From assembly GCF_030936135.1 (NCBI RefSeq), contig NC_082597.1:80615387-80679386 (forward strand): a stretch of 64,000 nucleotides of DNA. The letters are read 5' to 3'. The DNA comes from Gavia stellata (lineage: Eukaryota; Chordata; Aves; Gaviiformes; Gaviidae). Made by a program: the position numbers and the translations under genes. The notes under the pieces are model-generated. The model was given only the letters and a program-made list of their open reading frames with translations, did no database searches and was not told where the DNA came from. Shown here one piece after another: positions 26,901 to 40,797 of the stretch (positions are counted from its first letter, which is position 1; every line of letters starts with the position of its first letter).

Positions 26901-29900
26901 CTTAAACCTCTGCTGAAGCTGTCTGTTAGACAGACCTTAAATCTCAACTCTTTGCTAACTGATTCACCCATGAATTGTTCCGTAGTAGGAATATCCTGAT
27001 CCTTTTTATAGTTTTCTGGGGTTGCCCATGCCCTTCCCTTCCTGGCTTCCCCAGGAGCCCTGTCACCATGGGTTGACTCTGTCCTGCTCCCACCTCCTTG
27101 GGGTAAAGGTTAATGAAAGTGGCTTCATGCCTCTGTGTGAAGACTTTTGCAGAGCTTGGAGGGGTGCACACATGCTGCTTAGGCTAATGTGAGTCCCAAG
27201 TCTGCAGAATCAGCAATGCCACGCCATGGGAAAGATATGAAAGTGTCCTGTTATAACACTGTGCACTCCTCCTCCTCCTGTTTTCACTCCCCTCCAGACT
27301 GCGCAGCAGTTTGTTGCACAGCTAAAGCGAGCAGAGGTGTGTGACAGCAGCTGCCTCCTGGCATCCGTGAATGCTTGGATGTTAGAAACCAGCAGCCACT
27401 GTCCAGTGGTGCCATGCTTCTTTACATTTCTCTGCACTGACCTCAGTTGGATTCTTCTGTTTCGGTCAGTGCTGAGTATTTCCCCACCAGGAGCTCCTAG
27501 GGGTCTAACCCGCAGCTGGAAATGAAATTGAGAGTCTGTTAGCACAGGATGCAAAGCAAAGAATTACAACAGTGGTAACAGTGATGTGAGAAAAAATACT
27601 GACTTTACGCTTCTCATCCTGCAACAGGCTCAAGATTGACCTTGTAAAGAGTGCGTCTCTACAAACACTCCTTTTTTTGAAAACAGCAAGACACAAGAAC
27701 TCAAATTCACTTGTCATCAGTTCTCAGACAAGGTATTTGTTTCTTTCCTTCTATTTTCTCAACGCTAAAAGGAGTGGGCTTGCCGAGAAGATACAGACCA
27801 AGCTGCCTGCAGTGGAACAGGGCTACAATGTAGGTGAGAATGGCCTGAAGCAATCTGCATGACTTCAGCCTGCATTTCTATCCAGGCAGGTGGGACAAAG
27901 TCTCCTTTCATGTTACTGCGATGAGATCAGCGGATATGCAAGGTGTTCATTAACAGCTGCCTTAAACAATTTCGACATTTTTACTTTATAAGGCAACAAT
28001 ATTGAAACCTCGTAGGTCTAATATTTCTCATTTATATGAAAATTAACTAAAAATGGGCATCTATTTTTTCTCTGCTTGCAGGTGGAATAACAGATTGAGA
28101 GTGTAGCTGATAGGATGATGCAACCCAAGTTTTCCTTGGAAGTGAGTTCAGGCTGTTATGCATGAGATTTTTCCGTACTGTCCTGTGGGGAACAGACTAA
28201 CCCCATTTCAGGGAGAGTGGGACAGTAAGGTGATGAAAGGATGTCCCCAGCAAAGATGCTAGTGCCCCGGGAAGCTGGGAGTGGGGTGGGGAACCCAGCT
28301 GGGAAGTAAGTCTTTGGACTAGGCCTCAGCCATCCTCTGTTTGCCTCTAAAGGAGCTTGGAGGAAGATCTGGCCCTTTCACGTTATGTGTAAATTCAGTA
28401 GTTGGCAGCTTGTTTGGGAGTTGAAGGGATTTCTTGGTACCGATGAAGGGAGTGATTACATGGTATTTCATATTTTCAAGACAATTACCCATCCTCTTTG
28501 CACTCACAATTTGTAATGTATATTGCGTTGTTTACAGCTCGTCACTCAAAAGAGAGCAAGTCCCTGAGGGATCGAAGTAGAGGGGGAAGGAAAGAGGAGA
28601 ACAATGTAAATAACTAAGTATCTGCTTATTCCCAGTATCCAGAAAGTTAATCCTGAACTACTTGGGGTAGGGATCCCATGAAGCGAGGGGGAGTTTTGCT
28701 TCAACAAAGAAAACGGAGTTCGGATCTTTGATTTTGTGTAAATAAATACATGGGGGGAACTTCAAGGATCAGCAGCAGTGGGCATTGTGGAGCTGAGCAA
28801 TTTTCGCTGTTAGGAAGATAATATCTAAATGATCTAATTATAGCTACAGTTCAACATACAAGGGAAATCCCCACCATTACTCTTTAGAAGCTGCTGCTAT
28901 GAAGTTTCAGGATCTGAACCATGACCTGCTTCTTAATTTATGTTTACTACAAGCCTGTCAAACTACAAACTTTTCTGTTGGTGAAAAAAATCCTTCCTTG
29001 CTGACCCATCTGTTCTCTGTCTTCTATTGAGAAAAGTCTGCATTAGGAGCAGACTGAAGCTAGCCATTTCCGTGAGCGCACCGGTGGCCTCGGGAAGCTA
29101 AGGATCACAGAAATACTGATGATTTTGTTCATCCGTTTGACATACAGAAAGTCTTGAGATCTTCCTGGGGCACACAGATGTCTAGGCCATGTGTATGGCA
29201 ATCCATTCAGTGCCTCCACTGAGCTATTCTTGCCTTCCTCAACTCCTCTTCCATGGGTGGGTCACTTCAGTGGTAATGCCTGAGAGTTTCCAAAGTGGGG
29301 TGAGCCACCTCACAAAGATGCCCAACTGCATCTTTCCTTCTCATACGGAAGAGTGAGTAGAAGCTGGGATGTGGGGCATGAGGGCAGCCAAGGCACTGTG
29401 TTAACCCTGGGAGAGACTGTGGCTCCGGCTGGATGCATAATTCTGCCAAAACCATGACCCAGGAGATGCAGCCCAGCCCAGCTTCCCCATCTCCCGCATC
29501 TGGCCTGCACCAGGTCTTTCTGCCGCTTGGTCTTCAGGATCTGGCACGTACTGCCTTCGGCACCTGTGCTGGAGGTGGCTAACTCACCGTTGAAGAAGAG
29601 CCTTAGTTTCAGATAGTTTGCAAAAAGGGCCTCTTCAGCCAACTTCAGAGAGGTTCTGCTCGTGTTTGGAAGGTTAATTCTCTTCTTTCTGTTGCTGCTC
29701 CTCTTTGGTGTGTACTGCGATGCTGGAGTTAGAGCACCATAGGACCGGGATGTGGCCTTCACATGCAATATGTGTATATGGAGCATGGTACATACGGTAA
29801 ATAAAGCAGATTCTGCTGCTGTCCTGTAATCACATGGGATGGGTTCTTAGTTAACCAGGTCCTTAGCAATAGGTCTGATGCAACCTAGGACATCCATTTT

Positions 29901-32900
29901 AAAAGCCATGTTAGTCTTGTAAAGAAGTCTTGTTACAAAAGAATTAACCGTTTGGCTGATCTAGCTAAGAAAACAAATTCATTTTTTGTCACACGTATAA
30001 ACCCTTACCGAGGGCTTTAAATGAAGTGAATTGATTCCTTCCCCCAGCTGAAAAGTTCGTATAGAGAGGATTACAAAACTGGGAAAGGAAATATGTACCA
30101 GAGCCCCAGATGATTTGGGAGATTGTTCATGAATGCAATTCAGTTTCTTAAATCTTAGGTTTTGATCTAAACTCGTCCACCCTGCAGCCATCTTATCCTG
30201 CATGCAAGCATCTTTATTTGCCCTGCAAATCCAGTTTTCCCCAGAAGTGCCCTCTTTTTCGAGCTGAACCACTTACCCAGGTGAAATCTGAGGACTTTGG
30301 ACTGAGATCTGCAGATGCCTCTGAGCTTGGTTGGAGCAGTTTTTTGCTGCACATATGCTTGTCGTTTGTGCAGTGCATATTCAGTAAGTTCAGCATGTCA
30401 GAGATCTTCTGGGTGTGCTTGTTTGCAGTATGTGCACACATACCTCTCAGCACAAATGTCCCAAAGCTGCCTAAGCGCTTGCCGTAATCTGAGCTGCTTC
30501 ATGGCTAACTCCTGCCTGAGCTCCAGCAGATCCAAAAATGAAGCAGAGTGGCAGGGATATCTCACAAAATACAGTACACCTTGTTTTCAAACCCATCACT
30601 GATGGGAGCCTCCTCTGATAGTTCACTGATTAGCACACTGGACACCAGACTAGTTCAGGTTTGTCCTAAGTCTGGAGAAAGATGAAGTTTCAGGAGGACA
30701 TCTCTTGTTAGAGCTATGCTACTGCGCACCGGAGGATGCCAGATTCCTGCAGACAGAAAAAGAGCAGGTAGAGCTGGTTTCTGTAGCCTAATCCTTAGGG
30801 TGGTTGCTGGGGAGGGAAAGCCCTAGATCTGGTCTCTGCTCCTGTGTATTACTTCTACTCTACCCTTTGTGTACTTTCCAATACATTTTCGGTGCATAAA
30901 AATCAGTGATAATCTTGGGGCTGGGACAAAGAGCATAGGATTCACCAGTCACTACCCCAGAGCACTATTTCAGTTCTCAGCTCTTTGATGGTTAAAGGAC
31001 CACAGCTGTTTCAGAGAGGAGAAGATACATGTCCAGAAAAGCCTACAGAGGCTGGTGAGTAGAGCATTTCTGGTGATTAGAGCATTTCTGAAGGTGCAGT
31101 AGTTTTCTGAAGGTGCAATAGTTTTAACCCTGCCATGAAGACAACCTAGGCATCATATCTGGGAGGCACTCCCACCACTCACGTTAGGGTCTACTGTCCT
31201 CCTCGTTAGAAAAGGTGGTGGTGGCAGATGCCACACTGAGTGGAGATCCTGAGCTGAGTGGAGATCCAGGGCGTATGGGCGTCACATCCCTGCTGAGCAG
31301 ATGCAGCAGATCAGCCTCCCAGCCCAGGCCCTGGAGCTTGGCTGGACTTCAGGCAGGCACCTGGGGTTGCTCAGCTGCCTGTCAGGGCCTGGGATCTCCG
31401 CGTCCTGGCCAGAGACAGAAATGCAGATCACTGAGGAGCTTGGCTGGTAGATAGCTGGGTAGGGGAAAGGGGGGATTCAGTGGTTTAAGATCCCAGTGCC
31501 TAAATTCCATAAGCATTTTGGCCTACCCTGTCTTTTCTGGTATAGAGATTCTACCATAGCTTTCATCTATAGCATCGGCTATATAGAATATTTCCTGTAC
31601 GAATTACTGCATGTCTTTTCAAAGTACTTGTCCTTCTAGAAGAATTATTGGTTCTAGGTGATCGTGCTATTTATATTTATCAAATGCATTGTCTAAGTGT
31701 ACATATACATATACATGTACAAAGATGCATACACCCAGGCATATATATGTATTTGCATGAACAATAGTGCAAACACAGATGCATGTGTACATATACATGC
31801 ACGTACATATATACAGGAATAACTTGGAGTTACCGATTTAGGTTGAATCTTTTATTCTCATCAGCGGCTGATCAGTGCAGGCTGAATGCTGGGGATCTCC
31901 TCAGCTGGAGACTCATCTTTCTGACAACAGAAATTCCCTGCTCGCTGCCAAACACAATTTCCCTGCAAAGTGTTTTGCATTTTTCACCCCAGCAATCAAT
32001 AACCTGTGGCCTGCTCCCATGGAGCACGTAACCGTATTAGGGTTTGGTACTTCAGTTGCATTTGTATCTCCATTGGATTTAAAGTTTGCATGACCATGTG
32101 TAATATCCAAGCAAACACAACAGCTAATGGTATAAACCCCACCTGGCCAGATTCAATATTCAATGTCTGTGTGAATAACGGCATTATTGTGTCAGGCAGG
32201 GTTTACAATGGAAATTCAGAGCAGCTACAGGTGGTTTGAAATCAGACAAAGAAAAGTCCGTTTACTCAGTGAGCTTACTAAAACATGGTTGCAATTCAGT
32301 ATCAGCTGATGATCAGTTCTTTTAGATAAGCAGCCATCTGTCACCCACCATGTGCTTTCAGTAAATAAGAGTGCTCTGTGGGTAGCCCCTGTGCCTTGGG
32401 ATTCTCCCTGGATGTCTGCTCAGCGCTTCTGTTGAGGTGTGGCTGGTAGGTAGGCTGCAATCTTGCCCCTGCTTTCAGGCTTCCTGGAGAAGACCCCACA
32501 AAACATACTGTGTGAGGAGTCAGGAGGTTGGGGACTCGCTGACCTGGAAAAGAAATTATTTGACTTGGTTGATGCAGGACTCCCTGCCCTTGTTCCACTG
32601 GTATATGAGTACATACACTCCTGCACAGCAAAAGCAAAGCGTGTTTTATCAGACATGTATACCACGGACCTAAATATCAGAACTAGAGCTCCCACTTCAA
32701 ACCTTACCTGGTCGTGACACGCTGTTGCAACATCACACGGGCGCGATGGCTCAGGAGCTTCAACAAATCTGTACAGCTGTGCTGCTGCTGAGCCGTGCCA
32801 ACCACTCTGGGCATGGTGGTGGAGAACCTTTAGCCAGAGGTAGCAGTGCGTGTGGGAGTACCTTGACTTGAAGCGAAAGTGCTAGCAATATGAGCAGCTG

Positions 32901-34540
32901 CTGATATGGCTGCAGTATCCCTGATAAGGAATAGGGCTATGCTCTGCAAGGCGCGCGTCACACAGCGTGCTGCCCAGTTCTTCTGCGCCTTTTTGTCCAG
33001 CCCTGCCCCTTCTCTGCAGGTCCCGGCTCCCTACAGGTCTTCTCTGTGTCAGCGCTGGGGGGCTAAGCCTGGAGGCAGGCCACGCTCCCCTTGTTGTCCC
33101 CCTGCCTGGCAATATTCTTCTCTCCCTCTCTCCCCCTTAACGAGGTGCCAAAGCAGGGCAGAGCTGTGGGACCAAAGTGCTAAGGGCTCAGGGCTGGGCT
33201 AGGGGGTATTGTGGGGCTGGCGGTGCACTGGTTTGTCCGAGAGATGATCCAAGAGTCCTGCTTACGCACCAAGGTGCAGGCTTCCACCATGAAATGAAGA
33301 CTCCCATGGACAGATCTTGGCCTCACAGAGAGCAGACTAAGTGGGGAGCAGAGGCTTAACTGAGGGAGGAGGAAAGACTGACCGCCCCTTTTGGAGGCCC
33401 CCCAGACCTCCTTGATGTTTCTTCCAAAAATCCTAACAGTATTCCTGTCCTTGGGGGTCACAGCGCTTTCCGAGTATTGCTATCCTGAAGAGTTTGAACA
33501 CTACGGACCACTTTTCACTGCCCAGCTTTACCAGGTAGTGCGATATTCGTTCCATGCTGGAAGATGTGTTACTAATTTCACCAGTTAAATAATTCAGGAT
33601 TGAGCAGGATGCCTCTGCGGTAGCTGCTAACATACTCAGGATTGCTTAACTATATCTCGTTTTCAGCAAGATGGATTACAGTCAACCTTTTTACATGCTT
33701 GTTACAGGGCATTTTAGGAGTACAAGAGGAAGGTGCAGCCCAACCTCTTGAGCTGCCTGCAGGTAGCCCCAGCACCTGCAGCCCCTGAGAGCTGCCTGCA
33801 ACAAGCTGCTCTTGGATTGCCAGCGTGGAGCTGTGCACAGCTGCGCTGCCAGCATGCAGCAGTACGGCCTAGGGGATCACGAGCAAAGGGTCTTAAGGCA
33901 GCCAGTGTGTTGGACCTGCTTAGTACTGATGGATTAGGAAATAACGGTTGATTTTCTTGTGTGAGATTACAGCTCTAGGAAGACGTCTTCCCCCTGGGCT
34001 GCGTGTGGCTAGTAGCTGCTCCAGGCAGAAACAAGATCTCCAGTGTTGCCAAAGACCTTCGCATGGCACTTGCCTTATATCTCCTATCCTGTCAGTCCAC
34101 TGGGGATCCCCTAGGAGTAGCAAGCCCAATAATAATAAACGCAAATCCAGGAGAAACTTTCAGCAAGGCACAAGTTCTCACACAAGTCATCTCTGTTCAG
34201 AAAGACTGGCTTGATGCTGGTGAGTGCCTCAGCCCACACACAGCACTGTTACCACCTATTTGGTGTAGAACAGAAGCCTAAAACCCAAACAAGATGCAGG
34301 GAGATAACAGAGCCAGCATACAGCCCTATACAAACTGGTTGATCTAAAGAGTCCGTATCTACACTGGGAGTTTCCACTGGTAGAGTCACTGAGGCCCTAT
34401 TGCTTGTGTGGTTATACGAGAGAAGCCTCTCTGCATGTCTGCATTTGAAACTTGCCCTAACGCAGCTGCAGTGGACAGGGGGGAGACAAATCTCTTGTGC
34501 AGGCATGAGGAAGGAAGGCTTAGTTGCAAGAGCAGTAGAT
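20983..34540. other. Long non-coding stretch, no gene recognised
   Basis: About 13.5 kb without a supportable gene. The 225-codon open frame at 23438-24115 on the - strand has no recognisable domain or conserved motif. Small structures in it are reported separately: overlapping inverted repeats at 24,562-24,611 and three short tandem duplications at 31,053-31,271. TA-rich alternating sequence (ATACATATACATG-type) occupies roughly 31,698-31,820. AT-rich patches with TAATTA-type cores occur near 23,205-23,225. Confidence 0.5.
31053..31271. repeat. Cluster of three 18-19 bp tandem duplications
   Basis: Three independent two-copy tandem repeats sit within 220 bases: an 18-bp unit at 31,053-31,070 and 31,071-31,088; a 19-bp unit at 31,089-31,107 and 31,108-31,126; and an 18-bp unit at 31,236-31,253 and 31,254-31,271. 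Each pair differs at one or a few positions. No coding meaning is apparent. Confidence 0.8.
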
Positions 34541-34645
34541 CTGGAGAATCACTGGGTGACCTTGGACAAGACACTTGGACATCTGAGTTTCTGTTCCCCA
34601 CAAGTTAATGGGTAAACAGGACTGCCCTGCCTTACAGGGTAAATA
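34541..34645 (+). mobile_element. MIR-like SINE remnant
   Basis: The stretch carries the MIR/CORE-SINE pattern 'ACTGGGTGACCTTGGACAAG', then 'ACACTT', then a 'CTGAGTTTCTGTTCCCC' block, then a 'GTTAATGGGTAAA..CTGCCTTACAGGGT' tail. This is the ordered layout of the conserved MIR core and 3' region (tgacCTTGGgcaAGtCaCtt / ctcaGTTTCctcatctgtaaaatg / taCAGGGTt). Such elements are old and rare in birds. A profile search would settle the family. Confidence 0.55.
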
Positions 34646-35517
34646 TGGCAGAGACGTGGGGGTGGCAGAGCATGCTGTAGAAAGGCCTAAAATCCATTCG
34701 CCACACAAACCTGGAGTGCATCACAGCGCTCAGTTCTCCTAGGGCATCTTTCTTGTGTGAATTCCAGATGACCTGCCAGACATCACTTACTTTAACCTTC
34801 AAAATATTTCTGGGAGTTAGCTATTGGGCCCCTTGTGTAGTGAAGGTAATAGTGGGGCAGTGACTTTCCAAAGAAAGCAGGAGTGGATTCAGTTTCCCTG
34901 ACTCCCAATACTGTCCCTTAAACACAGGAGTTGCCTTTCTTAAGCTTTAAACTCTTTGGTGTTTGGGGGTTTTTTGGTTGGTTGGGGTTTTTTTTTGCTT
35001 ATTCATTTTGAGGAGGGAGGAAATAGCCTGGGTAGAAGGGTTGGGCTCAAAGGTTTTGTAAAGGACAGTACAGCTTTCCACCTTCAGGACTTTACTGCAG
35101 AGCTATTTGAGGCTCACATCTAAATGTTGTCCCTAACCCTAAGGTTTCCACACATGAGCTCCCCCACCAAGTGTGACAGTACCTTCAGCCCTGGTTGGCT
35201 TCAGAGAGGCTGAGTTGTTGCTCGCATTTGCATGTATCCTACCTATATGGAAGATGAAGGCTTAATTACTAAAATCCTTACAGTCCTGCACTGTTTTCCT
35301 TCAGTTTTCTGCTGCATGTGCAGGAAAGCAGGCATATTCCCTTCCCAAATGCCTTGTAAAAAATAATGGAATGGCTTAGTGTATTGTAGCTTGAAGAACC
35401 ACAGGCCAAACCCATAGAATCTGATTGACCTGTAGAGGAGAAAGACATTTTGGGGACCCACAAGCCTTGGAAGGCTGTTAGAGACAACATGGTCCTGGGA
35501 GGGTTGATGCACTGCCA
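34646..35517. other. Non-coding stretch, no gene recognised
   Basis: No gene seen. Around 34,860-34,925 the text 'CAGTGACTTTCCAAAG..CCTGACTCCCAATACTGTCC' weakly recalls the tail of MIR/L2 elements and could belong to the element just upstream. A G/T-rich run occupies 34,965-34,997. Two telomere-like CCCTAA units at 35,133-35,144 are too few to mean anything. Confidence 0.45.
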
Positions 35518-35650
35518 CAGAAACACAGAATCAGAGGATTGATGAGGTTGGAAGACACCTCTGGGGAAGATCTGGTGCAGCTGTCCTGCTCAGAGCAAGG
35601 TCAGCTAGAGCAGGTTGTTCAGGGCCATGTCCAGTCGGGTTTTAAATACC
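35518..35650 (-). mobile_element. CR1 LINE 3' end fragment, minus strand
   Basis: On the + strand the fragment opens with ACACAGAATCAGAGGATTGATGAGGTTGGAAGACACCTCTGG-type sequence (the reverse complement of the CR1 3' terminus). It continues with 'CTGCTCAGAGCAAGGTCAGCTAGAGCAGGTTGTTCAGGGCC' and ends with GGGTTTTAAATACC. Only about 130 bases of the 3' UTR are left and there is no coding part. It is clearly more diverged than the copy at 20.7 kb. Confidence 0.85.
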
Positions 35651-38600
35651 CTAAAAGGATAAAGACACTTGACTTTTGTAAGTTCAAACTTCCATGCTTG
35701 AGCAAAACTAAATCGGATTACTTGAGCTACTTTTGCAGTCAATGCCTATCTTAATTTAAATTCGGTGCAGGATGATAGTGGGCAAAATAGATTTGATATC
35801 TGGCAGCTGTTAGGAGACTACAGAATGAATGTTGTTTGGCTTAATCTGGTCTCCAGTGGGTAACTGACTGGGTAGGTTGACAATCCATGGACTGGATGGG
35901 CAGGGAAAATAAATTATAACTTCATCCTAGACTCGAGCCCGTCAGAGAGGGTTTCAGGTGGGATGGCAAGGTGAGCAGCATTGCATTCTCCCTGGATACC
36001 CACCTGGGGAAGGCAGAGCAGATCCCAATGATGCTCCTCACTGGCAGCTCTCTCCAGGGTTGCAGTTACGCAACATGTCACAAGGAGAAGAAAAACAAAT
36101 GCTTTTTATATCTCTCCACCCATCTGCACTTCCTCCTTCTGGACCAGTACTGCAAACAAAATTATCAGAAGCATCACGTTGGCAGTATTTTTAGTAAACA
36201 ACAAGAGACTCGTGAACTTGTTCTCCTTGTCCTTGTCCTTGTCCCTTATACATACAACAGACTGGAGAGTTTTCTGAGCAGAAGGTTTTGAGATTCCCCT
36301 ATTTCTGTCTTCCAGACAGAACAGCTTGACTATAACATTGCAGGCCTAGAGCTGACTAAAGAGACAACTGCTCTTTAGGTCGAGGGAATAATTTCCCCCT
36401 CGGGTGCCAAATGCTTCGCCAGGTTAGGATTCCTGGAGTTCCAGGGATTGCCTTGCTGTTGGGTCATGAATGGCTCAATACACAATAGCTGGCAAAGGAA
36501 GATGAAATTCACGGGGGAATGCAGGAGGAAAAATAGAAAGTGTGTTTATTAATAAGGAATGTTCCCAAAGGTTTCCAAATTATCCAAATACAGGCGCACA
36601 CATTCCTAAGGACAAGTGCAAATGTGGGTGGCAAGATCCTCCTGCTACTGTTTGGGGAGAAATGGGGAGGGAGGTGGAAAATAAATTGGAAAAGATATTT
36701 TCATTCAGTTCTCTGGCTTGGCTTAAGCAAGGAAATAACTATCGACTTCTATCCCACACCATCTCAAGAGCATTGCTGCTAACATCTGTGTTCAAAGTCA
36801 TCAGCTGAGGTCTTCCACTCAGCCCCACTGAAGGGAAAAGCTGGCTGGGTTGGTTCCTGCCTGGTGCATCAGGAACACAGGCTGTGTCAGTCCCCGTAAC
36901 CTCTCTCTTCTTCCCTGTTTCCTAAAATCACTTTTTTTTTTGGTTTGAGTTGCCACTTGAACAGCATCTTTGGTTTTATAGTCGCATCTGCACACACGGT
37001 CATAAGGTTCCTGGTACGGAGGGTCGCTGCTCGCCTCTGTCCCACCTTTACGATGGGAAATGTCATCTTTGTGGTCTTCATTTTCCTCCTTACCTTTTCC
37101 TTCCCATTCCCCCACAGTTTGGAGTGACACCTGGTGCCTGGGACAACTCCTGCAGGGCTTTACTCCTCTCATGCCACAGGCACGTGCTTTACATAAAGAA
37201 GTGCCATGTTTTGACCCAGAAATGTGATACCTGGACAGGGCACAGCCTTAGGCTAGAGGAGTTTATCAAGTGAGGTTGAAGGAGGACCTTCAGCTTGCAG
37301 CTCGTTCTTGTCTACTGTCCTACATTCAGCTCCCTTTGAAATTGATGGAGAGCTTTCCCTGATTTTAAAGCGAGTCAGGCTAGTGCTTAAATAGAATATG
37401 ATTTCCTCTCACTTTTTGGTCATAGTTTTCAAGGTATACCTTCCTGCTTTTCACCAGAGAGGTTTTCTGGCATGGAATCTGTCTGTTTTATTTTATGGAG
37501 GTGGTAGGTGTTCATAAACAATTAACTTAGTCTGGACTAAGTTCATTATTGCTGTTTGCTGTATTTTTCATGTTTCATGTTCCCTTGTTTAATTGTTTTG
37601 AATAAAGAAAAACAAAACCAAAAAAGTAATTAGCGAGTATTTCCCCACATTTCACAAACTTCCTTTCTGAGTCATTGTTTGTGTGCCTTCCCTGGGAACT
37701 TGGTTCTGATATCTTCTGGTTTCTTGCTGACATGGTATGAAATATTTTGAAATCTGCAGGATAATTTAACCAAGGTACATTTCTAGCCCAGCCTTGCATC
37801 TGGTATCATAATAACTTTTAAAATAAATATCACTGAATCTCTTGGGTAAATTCTGAAATTAATACTCAATTACTTTTATCTGTGAATTCCAGAAATTAGC
37901 ACGGATTTTTCAGGAAGGGACTGTTTTGCATTCTTTTGAGATATTCTTCATGTACGCTGACTAATTGATTTTAAAAGAAATAAAGAAAAAAGCCCTTGTT
38001 GTATGGGCAGGGGGCAGGGAGAGTTGTTTAGAGGCTGCTGTTCTTTATGACCTTACATCTCCAAAAGTCTCAAAAGTGCTGTGCTATGTCCCTATGCCTC
38101 ATTTGTTCTCCTCATGGCCATCCTCCTATCAAGAGGTCTTGAATGGCCATCCTCCTATCAAGAGGTCTTGAATGGCCATCCTCATATCAAGAGGTCTTGC
38201 AAAGGGCTCTTCAAAGAACAGTTATGAGTTTATGCGGCTGTCTCTTTTCATGCCACAAGTACTCCCCTTTGGCCCAAGAAAGAGTTAAAGACAGTGGGAA
38301 GATCTCAGTCATCCTTCCCATTCAGGAGCTCTGCAGGTTTCTTGTGAGCCGGGTGAATAGTAAGAAACATGGGTATATTTGAAAATTATGGGTCAAACCT
38401 TGCTGAGTGAGATAGGTGTGCTGCTGGGAAGGGCCCACAGTTGGAAAACAGGAGATATTCCCAGAAGAGAGGAGATCCTTTTGGAAAGATGTCCCTGTGG
38501 AAAGCTGGCAAGGACAGCAACCAGCAGTTCCTGTCTGCAGCTGATCCGGTGACCTGACAAGCCCCACCGGCACAGCGCTGTGGAAGAACAGATATAGCAG

Positions 38601-40797
38601 AGTTGTCTTTTTTTCTCAGAGTTTTGGGCCATTTGTTCTCCTCACTGCATACTCCTCTCAGTGCCTCATTTCTTTCCATTTCTTTCCTGGGTCTGTTTCA
38701 ATCATTGCAGCAGCAATTATCTTCCGTATTTTCCTCACTTGCAGTGTGTGCCATGTGTTGGGCACTGCTCTGCTTCATTCTGTCCTCTCAGCAGGGTCTC
38801 CAGTGGCCTCCCTGAGCGCCCAGTGAGTCTCTGGAAGGCTTCACCTCTTCCTAAGGGCTTCTGACCCAACAGCTGACTTCGGAAATGACTGATGTGTGTG
38901 GTTACGTTTCTGAGCCATGGAGTGTTCTTTGGTTTCTTAGATTAGTTTTCTGTCATTCGAACACATTTAGCACTCTGTTACACGAGTGCCTTCAAGGGAT
39001 ATTGTCAGCATCGAGCTAGCAATCAACCACAAGACCACTGCTCATGACTTCTGGCTCTTCACAAAACTTGACGAGCCTAAATTATTGCAAGTCACATTCT
39101 GCTACCTTTTTTCTTACTGATTTCTCATCCCATATGAAATTTCTTATAGGAGAGCGCATCTGAACTTGTGTAAGGAAGGCAATCTAAGCATCTCTATCAA
39201 CAGCCAAATTTTATCACCTTACTGTTAATCCCCCTCCTTCTGACTGACAATGCAAGGCAAAGCATAGATTCTAGTAACACAAATAGACAAAAATTAGGTT
39301 AGCTTATTTTGCTCCTAATTTTTTGTGTGTATTATAGGTTGATAGAGAGAGGACTTTAGATGACACAGCCCATGACATGCAGGCATAAAGTGATTTGTAT
39401 TCTTGTCCCAAATTCCTTGGCATTAACCTACAAAGAAACGAGAGATATTTGCTCCTAGTGAAGTCAATGAGAGTTTGCTTTTTGCAACTGCATTTTTTTT
39501 ACCCTGCAGTTTAGCAATAAACTGATTTTCCAAGCTTACATTTTTTTCCCCCAAATCACTTTAACGACTTCATGAGTAGGGGTGGAGGGAGTGGTGGGGG
39601 TGCTTTAATTTAATACAGATTTGTGTTCTGTTTGGCTTTTCTCAGATTCACTTTGAAAGGGTACAGATGAAATATCTTACAATATCTGGGTTTTCTTTCA
39701 TTAATCATGTTTTACATTCACATAAAAATGGGTCTTGTACCAAGTAGTTCATGTTTATGTGCATTGTAAAATTAACTGAGCAGTCACTCTACACATAAAT
39801 AAAGCGTGTGCCTATGACACAAATTAAAAACAAATCCCAAATACTTCAGGTCCTATCTTAGTATCTCTTTTTGGCATGCCTAACCATGATAGTCTTTTTA
39901 AACATGTTAGATTTGCTGTATGTCTGGTTATAGTTCTGGTTTCTCTGTAGAAGCCTTGCTATCCAAATGGGTTGAGAGAGGCAGATTATGCTTCAGGTCT
40001 CTTTGGCTCTTCAGCCCCTCTGGACCAGAGGCAAAGAGGGGAGGCAAAGGCTAGTCAATGCCATGCCATGCCCTACCTGCATCTTCCTCTTGCTCCTTGG
40101 AGACGCACTGTGCATCTGCCCTCTTCACAGGTATCCCCCAGCCCTAACGCTTGGGAGCAGGGGAAGGAGAAACGGTTCCATCTCTCAACTGGAGTCACTG
40201 GTCCTGGGGCTGTGTGAGTACAGCAGTAGCCGAGCAGTGCTGAGCACGTGTTATAGGAGCCCACCCGGGAGCTGGGTGGTCTCTTGTGCAGTCAGTCTGA
40301 TTTTAATGAATTCGCTGTTTGACCCAAGGAGACAACAAAGAGTGCAAATGGCAAGAAAAATTATTAGTGTGTAATAAGAATCATTTAAGTAAATTGGTGA
40401 GCCAGCTAGGCAGAGGAATGGGACAAAGGTTGAAATATTCGGTTTCTAACCACTGCTGTTTGTTTCTTACAGCAGCATGTGTTGGGGAGGAAGGAAGAGT
40501 CCATGAGCTGTCAGTTGCCTTTACAATTAAGAGTACAAGCTGTGGTCAGAAGTGGTTCATTTTGGCTTGGCTGTGAGGAGCAGGGATATGTGTAAAGGGT
40601 CAGGTAAGCGGGTGTCTGAGCCTGAGTTTCTGCCTGTACTTGACAGTTAGCCCCACCGTTACCCCCCCAGGACTGGGTATATTGCCTCTTTGCCTCTGGC
40701 TTGGTACCTAGATGAGAGCCAGCCCTGCAAGTTGCAGCTCTATCGCATGCTCTGCGGCTACAGTAAGAGCGAGCTGCGCAGGAGCACCGGGCTGAGT
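35651..40797. other. Non-coding stretch with one small minisatellite
   Basis: I see no gene. A (CCTTGT)-type run lies at about 36,222-36,243. A three-copy 29-bp repeat at 38,114-38,200 is listed separately. AT-rich sequence dominates 39,100-39,900. Confidence 0.5.
38114..38200. repeat. 29-bp tandem repeat, three copies
   Basis: The unit starts ATGGCCATCCTCCTATCAAG and ends GTCTTGA. Copies lie at 38,114-38,142, 38,143-38,171 and 38,172-38,200. The first two are identical and the third differs at two positions. 29 is not a multiple of three, so the array is not a protein repeat. Confidence 0.95.

Noticed and set aside
35133-35144. CCCTAACCCTAA, telomere-like
   Set aside because: Only two units; no interstitial telomere array.
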